DNA from: Watersipora subatra
Taxonomy: Eukaryota > Bryozoa > Gymnolaemata > Cheilostomatida > Watersiporidae
Assembly: GCF_963576615.1 (NCBI RefSeq)
Contig: NC_088714.1
Location: 66,109,667-66,173,666 of the forward strand
Direction of reading: 5' to 3'
DNA length: 64,000 nucleotides
Shown: one piece after another, positions 11,220 through 24,462 of the stretch
Layout: every line of letters starts with the position of its first letter
Numbering within the stretch: position 1 is the stretch's first letter
The notes under the pieces: model-generated
What the model was told of the DNA's origin: nothing
Databases searched by the model: none
The model's input: only the letters and a program-made list of their open reading frames with translations
Made by a program: the position numbers and the translations under genes

Positions 11220-12352
11220 TGTTTGCGCTGCATCACATTCTTCACTTCAGAATCCAACAGAAATATCAGACACGCTAAATAGCCGCAAGCTTCGGTTTGT
11301 TTTAACTACAGTTTATTTAATAATATTTTTATGCTTGTGTAGTTCTTTTACAAATCAGTTTATACTAATTACTGACTGTCTTCAATGTTTAGGCTATGGT
11401 GAAGAACATCAAATATGTTGCGCAATGCAAGCCTTAGTTATTACCCAATAAATCTAACTGCCATTGGCCATGCAATGCATGATTCTCTCAGCCCAATACG
11501 CCAATGATTAGCTTTTAACTGTAATGCAACTACTAGTAACAGATTTTTATTCAAATTTCAGTCTACTCGTGTCTGCAAACCTTAGAAAAAGCTTTTCCTT
11601 ATTCTCTAGAAGCACTTAGTGACAACATTCATCGCAATGGTTTTTAACTCTGGTGATCAGGTATGCTTATAAAGTATACTTTCAGCTACAGCTATTATAG
11701 CTTACATATTAAAAAATATAAAAGTGAGTAGCTACACAGCATTGTCTATGAGTACAGATTTTCACTGACTCCACTAAATTTTGAAATTAGTTGTAAGACA
11801 AGATCAAACAAAAACATTATGACCAGCAAAGCTAAAGCCGTAGAGCGATAATTACTTGTAGTAAAACTAAAAATTAAGAAAGATATTCCAGTAAAAAACT
11901 ACGAAATGAGTGATGGTCCAAAAAAGTGCCATGGGGAGTGACTCGGCAGAATAGGCCAAACTGTATGGCATCTTTTATGCCGCAGCGATTCCATTGGCGA
12001 GGCGAAATATCCAATGTGAGGCTGCATGATGGACTGATGAAAAAACGAGGTGACTAAGCCGCTATATATAGAGGAAGGTCTTCTGGGACCAAAGTTGACC
12101 CAGAAAAGATGAAAGACGCTATTTGACCATAATGATAGAACTTTTTATGCAATTAAAAATCGATGACGAATTTATTCATGCTGTTCGCATGTTGGTAAAA
12201 TTCATTTAGGACCATGGTTGCATTTCGGAATAGTATAGGTATCTTTTCCAATTGACTACTAGTTTTAAAAAATCCTTGCAGTAATATTTTTTCGTTGTTT
12301 ATACTTTTTATTACTACTTTTTATTTTTCATGATTAGAATGTGTTTTTTTAG
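11220..12352. other. non-coding, no gene recognised
   Basis: At 11638 an ATG followed by seven codons meets a donor-like 'caggtatgc', but no following exon could be recognised. Nothing else is supportable. Confidence 0.3.
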
Positions 12353-12354
12353 TA

Positions 12355-13277
12355 CAGTACGCCCCCGGGTTACGATGTCCCGCTATAGCGTTTTTTCACC
12401 TTACATGTGGAACACGATTTTTTGTTCTTGCCATACGAATCCCATTTCACTATATGAATTCACCAAAGATTTTGCTTGACATTAAAAGTTGGCTGTCGAT
12501 GTGCTTATTACATCAAAATAACAAAGATGCTGCTCGCCGAAAATCTTTGCACAACGCCTAAAAGTGATACGATGACCGATTTCTCTCAGTTCGGCATTCA
12601 TCGAGTGAATATTTTCCTTTCAAAACCGGTAGCAAAGCTGGAGTTGTGATCCTCTTGAACAGAGAGTCAGGGATCAGACAACTTCCCTTAATGTGCTAAC
12701 ATAGATCTACTTCATCATGAGAACAGCATCGATCGAACCTTCTTGGCGAATTAGGTTGAAAAAAGTTTTATCGAGGTCGCCTAAAAGTTATAGTGAAAAG
12801 TAGCCGGAAACCGATAGGTGATAAAATTCTAGCAATGAAAATGTAGAGCTTCAGTAAATTAGCTAAAATACATACATGTACTGAAACTTAGCTTCAAGTT
12901 TGTGTTTAGTAAGCTAAATTCATTTAAGTTAAATTCAAAGTTTGTGTTATATGTCCGTCTCGAAGATGAGAACTCCTTACAATATGTCCTGCTGTTACTG
13001 CACAAAGAAGTTTTACATTGTCATGTTAAATTGTATTGCAGTTCAAAACCGCTAAATACATTACAGTTACAATAGGTAACTATAGTTACTAAGGTTAGCA
13101 TTCTATTTTATCACTAATTTTTAATATGTACAGTACTTATATAAAACTTTGATGATTTTTACTAGGGGATGTTTGCATTATATAATTACTACAGGTTTCT
13201 ATGCCTCTCTATATGAAATTTTTGCCATGTGATGCCAACCCTGGAATGGATTAAAACTGTATGGTGAGGGTGCACAG
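12355..13277. mobile_element. TA-flanked MITE (pogo/Tc1 type), copy 1
   Basis: 923 bp, flanked by TA (12353-12354 and 13278-13279). The ends 'cagtacgcccccgggttacg' and the complement of 'gtatggtgagggtgcacag' are diverged inverted repeats of the consensus CAGTGCACCCTCACTATACG, which is clearer in the second copy at 30135. No transposase frame. Confidence 0.78.
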
Positions 13278-13279
13278 TA

Positions 13280-14261
13280 CTTGAGAGTACTGTTCCCTAG
13301 ATATTGTATGTAATTTTTAGCGGACTCTTTGTTAGAACCTGGTTTACTGCACTATGATGCTAGTAGCCACACAATAATTTTTGACTGTTGCATATGTGGA
13401 GAGTTTGGAAAGTTAACAGAGTAATGTGATTGGTCAACTGTTAAGCTCTAGCCCAGCTATGGCCAAATGGCGGATCTAGATCCGGATCTTTTTAGTTTTT
13501 TGTGAATCTTTCAAGTTGGCTGTTAAAAAAGATTTTTGAAGTATTTTTTTTAAATTTGGTTTTAAAAAGATTTTTATAAACTTTTCTTAGAATTTTTTTG
13601 TAAATTCATTGTATTCAGCAATGAATTTTGTGAAAAATATCATGAAACATGACTCATAAAAACCCATCTTCATGAACATAAAGGGTCGCTGCAAATAGCA
13701 GTAAACCGCGTTTTGATAGTATGTATTGTGAATTCAAAGCCCTCTCATCATTTTCTCACTGATATCAGACATATTTATTACATCACATTCATTCACCGAT
13801 TTTTAGTAAAATTAAATACATAAAAAGTTTTTTGAATCGTATTTTACGCCTTGTTTTAAGATGTACACAAATAATTGCATGTTTATGTATAGTAAAAAAG
13901 AAAAATGCACATCTACAGCTTGTTGTGGATCTTTAATGTGTGTTGTGGATCTTTAATGTGTCAGATTTGGCTGTAACAGATCATGGCCAAAATCATTTGG
14001 CCATCCCTGCTCTAGCCTATCCACCTCTAGCCTATCTTATGTAACATAAATACTGTTTCAATTGTTAGGCATGTCAGTTTGTGTTTTTGCTCCTGAGAGA
14101 CACATGGTTATATTACTTCAATAAGTGTTTTTTTATAGGAGAAATGTTATCACTTTCTGATCATTGTTAAATAACTGACAGCATGCTTGGGACCAGGTTG
14201 CAACGATGATTAAAACAAAATAATTGTTCTAACAAAAAGTTTAGCTCCCTACTGTTGGGTC
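13280..14261. other. non-coding, no gene recognised
   Basis: A 20-bp direct duplication 'gttgtggatctttaatgtgt' occurs at about 13922-13960. Nothing else stands out. Confidence 0.4.
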
Positions 14262-14640
14262 TTGCAAATTGTATTGTAGAAAGTGTTGCATTCAGCGCAC
14301 TCTGTTGGCTTCAGGAGAGCTCAAGTGAGTTGGTTTCAGCTCCTTTTTGTTGGATTCAGCAGGTTGTAGTATGGAAAGCATTGAGATCAGCACATTCTGG
14401 TGATTTCAGCAGAGCACAAATGAGTTGGTTTCAGCCCCTTCTTGTGAGATTTAGCAGTTTGCACTATAGGAAGCGTTGGGTTTAGTGTACTTTGTTGTTT
14501 TTCGCAGAGCACAAGTGAGTTAGTTTCAGATCCAACCTGTTGGGTTTAACAGGCTGTATCATACAAGGCGTTGGATTTAGGGCACTTTTTTGGTTTTAGC
14601 AGAGCCCTAGCGAGTAGATCTCAAAAACATAATTCAGAGA
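14262..14640. repeat. 95-bp tandem repeat, four diverged copies
   Basis: Units share 'gttggattcagc', 'agcagagcacaagtgagttg' and 'gtttcagctcc'. Divergence between copies is high, so the array is old. Confidence 0.8.
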
Positions 14641-14951
14641 CGCCAAAAGTAAAAGTTGTCCGAACATTACTCCATACAATTTTGCTTCACAGTTTTGGGA
14701 TAGTATTAAGTGAACCCTTCCCTGTGTTTCTCTGCAAATTAGGTTGCCGAGTTTAATACTAGGGTCTTGTACCAAAAACTGTAGCTTGCTTTATCGTTCT
14801 TAAGTTGACCCAAGAATAACTCTGTTGGCTGCACCATGAAGACATGCACTAACTTGAGCCACTCACTTTGATTCACTAACTAAAGAAAGTCATGTACATA
14901 AATCTATTCACACTGAAACAAATTAAAAATAAAATAACATTGAACACTGTC

Positions 14952-15255
14952 TGTGTTGAAGTTATCTACACAATGTACTTTAATTCTAGTTAGCGATTAC
15001 CTAAACATACTGTTACTTTCTGTCACCTGGTATTGCTTCAGCATTGCTAAATATGCTTACACATACTTAGGTGCTGTAACCTGTCACTCAGTTCGCGTTG
15101 TACTTTGCACAAATAAACATGTTAAATATGTACCACAAATAATTTTCAAAACATGATGTCGGTTATTTTAGATTGAACTAAATAGTAGATATATTGGTGC
15201 TGTATATATATGAGACATAGACTACGGACTGCATTAAGTTTGCTATAGCTAGTGG
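14952..15255 (+). repeat. 5' LTR of gypsy element 1
   Basis: Starts TGTGTTGAAG and matches the 3' copy at 21994 for the first ~110 bp. The 3' border is inferred from the start of gag at about 15266 and is uncertain. Confidence 0.6.
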
Positions 15256-15265
15256 ATATCAGTTC

Positions 15266-16560
15266 TTGGCTCCTAGGCCATTGGCAGGAGTAGATCTGCC
15301 AGCAGAATGGGAGGCTTACAAAGAGGACTTTACACATTTTCTGGCAGCTATTGACAAGGATGAAGCTGATGACAAAGTCAAGATAGTACTGTTATTGCGG
15401 ACTATTGGTGAGAGAGGCAAAAACATTTACAAAACATTCACATATGCAGCTGGTAAAAGTAAGACTGTATTTGATGTAGTGGGGAATTTTGACAGCTTTT
15501 GCAAGCCAACGCGTAATCTGTTCAACTAAAAAGACCATTTTTTCAACTGCAAGCAGAATCATGCTACCATAGATGAATATCTGACTGAGTTGAGGAAAAG
15601 AGCACATCATTGTGAGTTTGGCGAGCAGACGGAAACGTTGAAACTACACACACTGGTAATAGACTTGGACGATGCTAACATTGTTGCTAAAATTAAACAG
15701 ATAGAGAAAGTTGAACTGGACAATGTTGTAGAAATGCAGTTAAATTTATATAAATATTTCTCAAAGTTTGTCGTCTGTCTGTTGGCCTTTTTGTCCAGCT
15801 ATAACTATTAAAATTTTGGAATTGAAATTTCGCATTCTGTTGGACTTGAACTAACGAAGATTGTGACCGCAGGTTTGCATTTCAATTCTCTAACCACGAG
15901 ACTACGAATGCTCTTACAATTCATCGCTCTTACTACATAATGTAAACATCCTTTTCTGTTTTCACACCCAAAATGACGTATTAATTGAAACTCTATGAAC
16001 TCTTTTAGCTCTATGAAATGCAATGGTTTTTCGTGTTTTCGTGAACTTCTATTTCCGTCCAGTTTTTCGTAAGGTACAATTGCTAAATCGGGGTCAAAGT
16101 TAATTCTTTTCACACAACCAATCGTATTATCTCAAGTAGGAATAGTCTCTATATTTTTTTTCCGTTTGGTCAGACAAAGACAGTACAATCTCTCATTTTT
16201 ACATTTGTACCAATATCAAGAAGTACCAGTATCGTGGTATTCAAAGTTTGATGGATAGCTTCTGCTGGAACAGTAACCTTTTTTTATACACACACTCCTA
16301 TGCATGAATCGAAAAATGAAAGTGTCTCTATAGATGCAGTTAGCAGAAGTGTGCACTGTGAAGTTGATCAATCTAGAAAACACCAGTCAAGTAAATGCTC
16401 TAAGTGTAGAAACCAAACCAAGCATCCACTTGACGCGTGCCCAGCAAAAGGACAGATCTGTAACAACTACCACAAGCTCAACCATTTTATGAAATGTTGC
16501 TTTTCACCGAAGTCTATTGCTCGTAGCCAATGTGACTCTTTGTTGAGTGTGTGAATAGTT
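15266..16560 (+). pseudogene. gag remnant of gypsy element 1
   Basis: Structural protein of the retrotransposon. 15266-15529 starts MAPRPLAGVDLPAEWEAYKE, the usual start of a common invertebrate gypsy gag. It continues past a stop to about 15750, is interrupted by an inserted repeat, and resumes near 16300. The part at 16380-16500 encodes a Cys/His cluster (CSKCRN...CPAKGQICNNYHK...CC) that looks like two damaged zinc knuckles. Stops and the insertion make it non-functional. Confidence 0.8.
15755..16298 (-). repeat. tRNA-like interspersed repeat, copy C, inserted in gag
   Basis: Shares with the copies at 640, 29180 and 37440 the lead-in 'tccagctataactattaaaa', the tRNA-like block (minus strand, about 15840-15910) and the tail 'tggtcagacaaagacagt' up to 'aacagtaacctttttttata'. 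It interrupts an otherwise continuous gag reading. Confidence 0.75.
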
Positions 16561-16593
16561 CTCAACCTGACTCAGCAGACTAGACTACTGATA

Positions 16594-19500
16594 TTGAGAT
16601 CAATAAAACTAGTTTCGGTGCTACTAGATACAGAAAAGAAGTGCAATACACTTCCGGTTCAAATAGTAAGCCAGATGAACCTGCCAGTGCAACCTTGCAG
16701 CATAACTCCATATTCCTACTCTGGGCACCAACTTGTGCCATCTAGACAGGTAACATCTACTGCTAGAACGAATGACAAAAGCTTGCTTTTGAAGTTTATG
16801 GTTGTGCCAGAAAGTAGAAGAGCTGTTTTAGATTAAGCATGTGTTAATCTAGGACTGTTGGCTAAGCTCAACCAGATACATTCTGCTACACGTAAAACTG
16901 ACAGTAACAATCTACTTGAGAATTACTCAGATGTATTTGATGTAGCCTACTAGGGTGCATTAAGGGTGAACATTCCATAAAAATAGATCCTACCTTACTC
17001 CTGTTGTACATGCTCCAAGAGTGATAGCTGAACCAGTTTGAGATAAAGTTATAAAAGAGCTCAGACAAATGGAATCACAGGGTATCATTGCCAAAGTAAC
17101 TGAGACGACTGACTGGGTCAATAGCTTAATGCCAGTCAAAAAACCTGATGGTAACATTAGGATTTGTATTGACTCAACCAAAAAATCCGTAAAACATGCA
17201 CATTATTCATTGCCTAGCAAAGAATCCATTACTGCTAGAATACCGGATGATCAACTCTTCAGCGTATTATGTAGATGCTTATAAAGGTTTTTGGCAGATA
17301 AACTACACAAGCCTAGTAGTTTGTTGACCATTTTTAACAGACCATCAGGTAGATTTGCATTTACAATAGAGATGCCCCGATTCTAAGTTCACCAGCCGAT
17401 TCAGATACCGATGCGATATACCGATTCTTATTAAAAACTAATCTGATTCAGATCTTTTGTGTTGCATAGATAATTGTTCATTTATACAAATATAATGCAA
17501 AGAAAATATAAATATTGATGTATTTATTTGTTTGCATTTACGGAAAAAAAGATATACATGTATATATATTCACATACTTACATACCGTGCATCTAGTAAC
17601 AAAACAGTCCATGTTTCTTGTAATCTGCTATTAACAATGGTAATTACTGTTAGTGGTACAACTTTCTCTGTGATAATGAAGTCTGTCTTCTACTGCTGAA
17701 CGAACTGATGCACCTGTACAAGTTTAGAGCAAATAAATGCTTTTCTAAATTACCGTTAGTGATTTAATTATTTCAGTGAGACGTCCTTATCCTCCATCAC
17801 CAGCGATGTAGCCAGTCGTACTAAAGAAGGATTCACTTGCCACAAATGATGGAGGACAGGCTAAATACCGATAAGCCACTGAGGTTATTTTATGCGATGC
17901 AAACGATACATCATATCATTAGAATCAAGAGAGATAGACTTATGCTTAACTTTATGTATCGACTGCTCAAATTACTTTCATAATGCTAGTACATAGAAAT
18001 ATTACACCGCATTCTTGTTTCCCATCATTGGTCTCTTGTTCGTGATTGGCTGCAATAAATCATATTGCTGTAATTGGGAAATACCGCACTTGGTGATTAC
18101 GTCTTGACTAAAGCCAAAAGATTCCTCAGCTGTGTTGATGTTTATCAGGCTATAGACATGAAATGAATTGTGTGACAGGCCTGGAATTCATTAGGTAAAA
18201 GTAAGGAACTTGCCGCTGATGATTTTTTATTAGTGTAGCATGCTAAAATACGGTTTTCTGCTAAATAGTTGATCTGCAAAAAGTATCTGAAGTTTCCGAT
18301 GTTTTAAGAAAAAATCGGCCGATACCGATTCAGATGCTCTACACCCATATCGGCACCGTTACCGATTCCGATATTGAAATCGGGGCAACTCTAATTTACA
18401 AGGTTACCTTTTGGTGTTAAATGTGCTCCTGAGTTGTTTCAATCTGTGATAGAAGAACTATTCGAAGGTCTGGATGATGTGATCATGGATGACATATTGA
18501 TATATGCCGAGACTCTTGGGGAACATAATATGAGACTTAATTCGGTGCTAGAACGATGCAGACAATATGGGTTGAAGCTAAACAAACAGAAGTCTCAGAT
18601 TGCTGTATCTCAAGTGAAGTATATCAGACATATTCTTTCAGCTAACAGAGTAAAACCCGATCAGTGCCAAGGTTTTTCCCATACACAATCTGGGACTTCC
18701 AACAGACAAGACAAGAGTGCGGAGAATAAAAGATATGATTAACTATCTCATAAAGTTTGTACCAAACTTCTCTGAGCACTTAGGTGAGCTACAAAAGACG
18801 ACTAAGAAAGACTGACTTTATTTGAACACAACAGCAAAATAAGAACTTCAGAAAACCAAGGACGCAATTTCCTCAACCACGGTTTTGAAGCACTACGATG
18901 TTCAAAGCCTATTCTCATGTCAGTTGACTCTAACAAGTCAACTATTGGGGCAATGATCCTACAAGACGGAGGACCAGTGGCATATGCCTCCAAAGCTTTT
19001 ACAAGCACAGAACAAGGTTGGTTTCAAATAGAGAAAAAAATACGAGCTGTTGTGTTTGGAGCAGAAGACTTTCACAGATGCATTTATGAAAACACTTTAC
19101 TGTTGAAACTGACCACAAGCCTCTTATCAACCACTTAGGCAAACCAATTGACAAGATACATCCAAGGTTATTTAGCCAATTTAGAAATTGATGCCTGAGA
19201 TTGATACTCGATACACTGAGCAGAACTACATACAGAAAAAGTGTGCAGCCATTAGGTGAGGATATTTTAAATCTGAACTGCCTTCCTGTTCTACACTTTA
19301 CAGAAAAATGAAAGACTGAGCTTAGAGAAGCTACGTCTAACGATAGTCAACTTCAAAAACTATGCAGGGTGATTAATGCTGGTTGGCCTGGTAGTAGAAA
19401 AAGCTGGATGAAGATGTGAGGCCATTTTTGTGTGTAAAAATTCACTTACAGAAATTGATGATTTAGTATTTAAAGATCAACAAATTGTTGTACCTAGAGC

Positions 19501-20340
19501 TTTAAAGAAACACATGTTGCAGATGATACACCAGCCTCATCTTGGTACACCAAGAGAGCCAAGGATTTTGTATACTGGCCAGGAATGTCAGCAGAAATTA
19601 TAGATACTGTAAAATATTGTGATAAATGTAATCAGCATCAATGATATCAACAAAAAGAGACACTACAGCCTGTGAAAAAACCCGAATTGCCGTGGGACCC
19701 GAATTGCCGTGGGAAACTGTAGGAATGGACTTATTTCAACAACAAAAACATTTTCTCACAGTTGCAGACTATTAAAGCGAATTTATTGAGTACTCGAAGC
19801 TGAACAGTACAACTAGTTTAACTGCAATAGCTCATGTCAAATCAATCTTTACTAGACATGGAATACCTCTTATAGTGGTTAGTGACAATAGGCCTGTTCT
19901 CTAGCAGAATTTTCAAAGACTTCTTCTCTGCATGGAACAATTTGAACATCATACCTCAAGTCCTCGTTATTCTCAGTCGTGGAATGGGCTGGCGAAATGT
20001 GCGGTGGAGATTTTGAAAAGTCTGCTAGCCAAGTCGGATAACCCATCTCTGGTATTGCTTAATTATTGAAACACACCTCGAAAAGACGAAATACAATCAC
20101 CAGCAATGAGACTGTTTAGTAGAATAACAAGAACACTTCCGCCTTCTACAAAAGTAGCAATGGAGCCAAGTCAACATCAACCAGACACATATGTTGGTAT
20201 CCAAGCAGCAAAGAAAAGACAGCAGAAATTCTTTGATAATGCTGCTAAAGACCTGACACCTTTAAGACCTGGAGATCGTGTAAGGATATAAGACACTTCT
20301 AGCAATTTGTGGCTACCAGCAACTGTCCTAAAGATAACTG
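16594..20340 (+). pseudogene. pol remnant of gypsy element 1 (PR-RT-RNaseH-IN)
   Basis: Protease: 'LLDTEKKCNTLP' at about 16620, where the catalytic DTG has become DTE. RT: 17069-17370 ('IAKVTETTDWVNSLMPVKKP'), broken by a hAT insertion, then 18407-18740 with 'VIMDDILIYA' in place of the YxDD box. RNase H: 'SVDSNKSTIGAMILQDGGPV' at about 18920. Integrase: HHCC-like residues at about 19520-19640, 'VGMDLF' at about 19720 and 'VSDN' at about 19880. C-terminal part: 20106-20340. Multiple stops and frameshifts; inactive. Confidence 0.85.
17359..18401. mobile_element. hAT-type element with perfect 8-bp target duplication
   Basis: Ends 'tagagatgccccgattcta' (17367) and 'tgaaatcggggcaactcta' (ending 18393) are inverted repeats. 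The flanks are identical 8-mers 'atttacaa' (17359-17366, 18394-18401). It splits the reverse transcriptase of gypsy element 1 precisely, and removing it with one flank rejoins the reading. 1027 bp, no transposase; subterminal repeats of the 'ccgattc' type occur at both ends. Confidence 0.93.
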
Positions 20341-20604
20341 AGAAAAGTTATGTGGTGAAAGATGTGGCCGCACCTCTATAGATATCAAAAAACAGTAGAC
20401 AGATTAGAAAGGACTTTAATAGCAGAACTTTTATACTTATTGATATTTCCAAAGAACTAGATGAGTTTCAGCGAAGCGCAACACATGTAAAAGGCAGAGA
20501 CATCGGACATGACAGTGACACTGTACCTGCTTGTTAAAATCCAAACACTGCTGCCACACCAACTCGACTAGTGTTTGATGATTATGTTATGTATTTATTT
20601 AGTA

Positions 20605-21911
20605 TACACCAGTGATTGACCTTTGTCTCAGGCTACCGACATGGTCTTCAACCAGAGATAAATGTAAGAAAAATGTACAGAACATGGAAATGTATGCTGT
20701 ATTAATAGACTTCACAAAAGCTTTTGATACAGTATCAAGGGAAGGTCTCTGGTGCGTACTGAAGAAGTTTGGCTAAACAGATAAAATCATCAACTTGATA
20801 CAAGCTCTTCATGATGGTATGGAAGCCAAAGTAGTACAAAATAAAGCTGCTTCTCTAGGATTCACAGTAACAAACGGGGTGAAGCAAGGGTGTATTCTAG
20901 CTTCAACATTGTTTTCACTTTATCTCACTGCAACGCTCCAAGCCGCAATCAAAGACATTCATAAAAGAATTTACATACAGACAAGATATGAAGCTTATCT
21001 TTTCAATGTATCCCAATTTAAGGCAAAGACACGCACCACCAGATACCTCATGAGAGAATTGCTCTTTGATGACGATAATGCAATGGTAGCTCATAGTGCT
21101 ACTGACATACAACTACTGGTGAATAGATTTTCATGGACAGCAGCTATGTTCAGCCTGAAGATCAACATCAAGAAAACAGAATGCATGTATCAACCAATCA
21201 AGCTCCTCCATTTTTCTTCGGAGCCTGAAAAAATCACCATAGACCAAAAGCCGATCATTCAGACAACAGACTTCATCTATCTAAGCAGCACTATTTTAAC
21301 CTCCACCAGGATTGACATAGAACTTCATAAAAAATGGGAAAGCAAGCGGTGCTTTTGGAAAACTCTGGTACAGGTTGTGGAACAACACCCCATGTTTCCA
21401 TAAAGGCAAAGTGTAAAGTATACAGAGCAGTGATACTATCAACTTTAATCTATGGATCAAAAGCTGGATAGTATACAGAACTCGGGTAAAAAAACTACAT
21501 GCATACATGATGAGGCAGCTGAGAGACATTATGAGAATAAAGTGGTACAACTAGGTTACAAACAAAGAAGTTATTAGACGTGCTAGCCTGCCTTCAATGG
21601 CCGACATCTTTATTGAGAAGAACCTTCGATGGCTTGGCCATTTACGCAGGATGGAGAAAAACAGACTCCCCAGACAACTGTTTTACTCACAGCTCTGTAA
21701 GGAAAGGAGAAATTGGGAAAGGTTTAGACTCAGATTCAAGGATGTAGCGAAACAGACTATGTCTTGGAAAAACATCTAGACAGCATGCTGGCAAACAACA
21801 GCAGACATCAGACTACCCTGGAGAGCCGCAATCAAAACAAAGTCTAAGCCACAGTACGGTATTAGTCGCTTTGACTGACTGCAAAAGAGAGAGCATACAC
21901 CAGTGATTGAC
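20605..21911 (+). mobile_element. LINE (RTE-like) insertion with 16-bp target duplication
   Basis: The identical flanks 'tacaccagtgattgac' occur at 20605-20620 and 21896-21911. Between them is a 5'-truncated non-LTR retrotransposon fragment. It inserted into gypsy element 1 between integrase and the 3' LTR. Confidence 0.85.
20680..21790 (+). pseudogene. LINE reverse transcriptase fragment
   Basis: Reads 'VLIDFTKAFDTVSREGLW' (RT motif A) and 'VTNGVKQGCILASTLFSLYL' (motif B). The catalytic box follows as 'ELLFDDDNAMVAHS', then 'FSLKINIKKTECMYQP'. From 21403 it continues through stops and shifts to 'EKNLRWLGHLRRMEKNRLPR' at 21613. The A/B motifs and the 'RWLGHVRRM' end are typical of an RTE/Jockey-like family widespread in animals. 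Inactive because of stops. Confidence 0.85.
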
Positions 21912-21993
21912 TTTTCATGTTGTGATATCTGATGCTAGGTGAAGTGCTTAAGCTAGAATGTGTTTTCGTTCTTTTGTTTTGTAGAAAGAGAGA

Positions 21994-22105
21994 TGTGTTG
22001 AAGTTATCTACACAATGTATTTTAATCCTAGTTAGCAATTGCCTATACATACTATTACTTTCTGCTTCCTCGTATTGCATCAGCATTACTTAATATGCTT
22101 ACTTG
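21994..22105 (+). repeat. 3' LTR of gypsy element 1 (truncated)
   Basis: Preceded by the purine tract 'agaaagagaga' (21983-21993), a plausible polypurine tract. It matches the 5' LTR until about 22105, then diverges. Confidence 0.75.
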
Positions 22106-24462
22106 AGCATAAGTAATGTTTGTTTTTAAAAAACAATACAGTATATGTGAGAAATCTTATAGTAAGACCATTTTTTAGAGCTTGCATCAACTTTAAAGTT
22201 ATCTGAAGTGACGTGAAAACATACTGTAAAAATCGTTACGTTTAACAAGAATTTAAGAAATGCAGCGCAAAGTTGTGTATTTATAGGCATGTACATGTAT
22301 TTCATACCGAGCGTGACCTCGCGAGCAAAACGCGAAAACAATATTTAACGCAAAAACCGGAAAAGCCTTGAGATAAAAGGGTGTGAAAACTCATTATAAA
22401 GCTCTCCGAACTGAGGATTGCGATATTTTTTTAAATTACAGCCAAGTCAAGATCGTCTCTATAACATCTGTCTAGTGTCAGAACTGTTTCGAACTACAGT
22501 TGTTACTACATGTATAACGCACTACTCTAATATAGGCCAGGCAACTCTAATGATTAGTAGCCTCAACTGACTTCATACAAATTGGTTTGATCTAGCCCAT
22601 ATAAATTGCTTGTTTTTAAGCAGTAAGCGACGACAATCGATTAATATTTTAATACATGAAAGCCCCTTTTGAATGTTTCCAGTGTCAATATAGTGACTTA
22701 CTCACTGTGTACGAAATGTGTGTTTATAGCGTTTATCAAAACTCGATATCTATTTCAGTGCATACATCATAAACTAGTGAAATAACTACTTTCTAATCAC
22801 ATACATCGTTCTCGATCGTGAAAGAATGCTATTCTTCGTTTAAAACACCTTGTTTGGTATGCATGTAAGTGTGTAGATATAAATATGTTGTTGTGATAGT
22901 CAGTTTTTTATGTGCAGAGCTAGAATTAGCTAACGGTATATCAAATGAGATTTTACAGAGCCCATTATGGGGAACAGCATTGGCCTCGTACATGTACCAT
23001 TTCATACGTATTGAAATATTATGTGGTGCACTCCATACATCGGTACTAGTGTGACACTATGTGCTATCCAGTTTGTTTTGTTTCAATACTAAATGCTACT
23101 GGTGAATATTCAGCTGATAAGCTCACTCATCCCGATTTGTACTCTCGATATTATGAGTACATCTTTCTGCAAGTTGGCAACTGATTGGTTGGTAGCATTA
23201 GATTAGGACTAAATGGCTAGCTGTCCTACCTAATCTGGTTTTGTGCTTCAAAATGGTTAGTAGCTTATAGGCCTATTGGCTGTCATGTGGCTATGTCTGT
23301 AGACCGAGCTCAGGCTTTCGCGATATAGTAGATGTCAATAGTTAAGCACGTTAGGCACTTGAGCAGTTTGAAAAGTCATGGCAGTATCACTAAAGCCCAT
23401 AAACAATTAGGTTTCTCGACCTTAACCAGACGAGGCAAAACCAAAGGGTAGCTTTAACCACTAAAATCCTCTAAGATAAAAATTGACTGTGTTCTCTCAT
23501 CCAGTTATATTGAAATAGTCAAAAATAGATCTGAAACAATGGTTGTCACATGCACAGCTAGCCATGAGAAACTCATTTCAATACATGTATGCAACCTTCA
23601 GTATACTTCACAACAGCTTTTCACCCAGAACTATACGTGACATGAGAGTACTACCAGAAACTGCATAATCACGACACAGCTGTAGCTACATAATAACACC
23701 GTAATTATAGCGCTGTAACAATATAATAATGCTGTGATGTACTGTTTCACCTGAAACACTCACTCCATTTGCACTTAGTGATTTAGAGTGTCTTATCATC
23801 TCAGAGGTATTCAAACAGCAGTATTGTGTAAACTCCCAAGATTTCTATTGTTTATAAAGTGTACCGCCTTTGAAAATGTTTTAGTGTATGAATGTGTTAG
23901 TGTTGGAACAAAAACCTCGACTTACAAAGGTACGAAATATTGTAAAATCAACACCGCTTATAGGGATACAGAAGCGTGTCAAATCAGCACGAATGTTAGA
24001 GGTACGAAAGTTGGTAAAATCTTAACCTGTGCCAAAAACATGCGGGATTTATTTTTTGTTTGAATTCAGCAGAATCCATCTCCTTGCTCTGACTAAGTAT
24101 GTTATGATGATGTCATGATCAAATACTGATCATGTTCCTTCCGTATTTCAAATGCTTTTGAACATCTTTACTATCATTTTAGAGTTTCACTATTGTCAGC
24201 TCTGACAACTTACCCTTAGCTCATAACTTAATTTAGATTTAAGGTAAATTATTTCTTTGTTCATCAGTTTAAATGCATTTAAAATTGGGGACGATGCATC
24301 AGCTTCTTTGTGCAAAAGTCTCAACATGGATGGCTTAAAGGTACAGCTACTGACATAAGATGAGAGTTTCCATAGAGATTTTGTTCTGCACTGGTAAACA
24401 TCCTTGTACCATTGTTAGTTCTAATATACGTGACAGTGCATCTTTTTAATGGAATTTGGTAG
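22106..24462. other. intergenic, upstream of spartin
   Basis: No exon recognised. An open frame at 23788-24063 contains three 14-residue repeats ('YKGTKYCKINTAYR' type) from a short tandem repeat and is not a convincing gene. The last few hundred bases should hold the spartin promoter and 5' UTR, but I see no clear motif. Confidence 0.4.

Larger units (their letters stand above)
14952..22105 (+). mobile_element. Ty3/gypsy LTR retrotransposon 1, decayed, with three nested insertions
   Basis: Two copies of an LTR start (TGTGTTGAAG...) lie at 14952 and 21994 in the same orientation, matching for about 110 bp. Between them, in order: gag with a zinc knuckle, protease, reverse transcriptase, RNase H and integrase, the Ty3/gypsy order. 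Every domain carries stops or frameshifts. Three later insertions break it: a tRNA-like repeat (about 15755-16298), a hAT element (17367-18393) and a LINE (20621-21895). The right LTR similarity stops at about 22105, so the 3' LTR is truncated. Confidence 0.88.

Noticed and set aside
23788-24063. 91-codon frame with three short internal repeats
   Set aside because: The repeats reflect a 42-bp tandem DNA repeat; no signal of a real gene.
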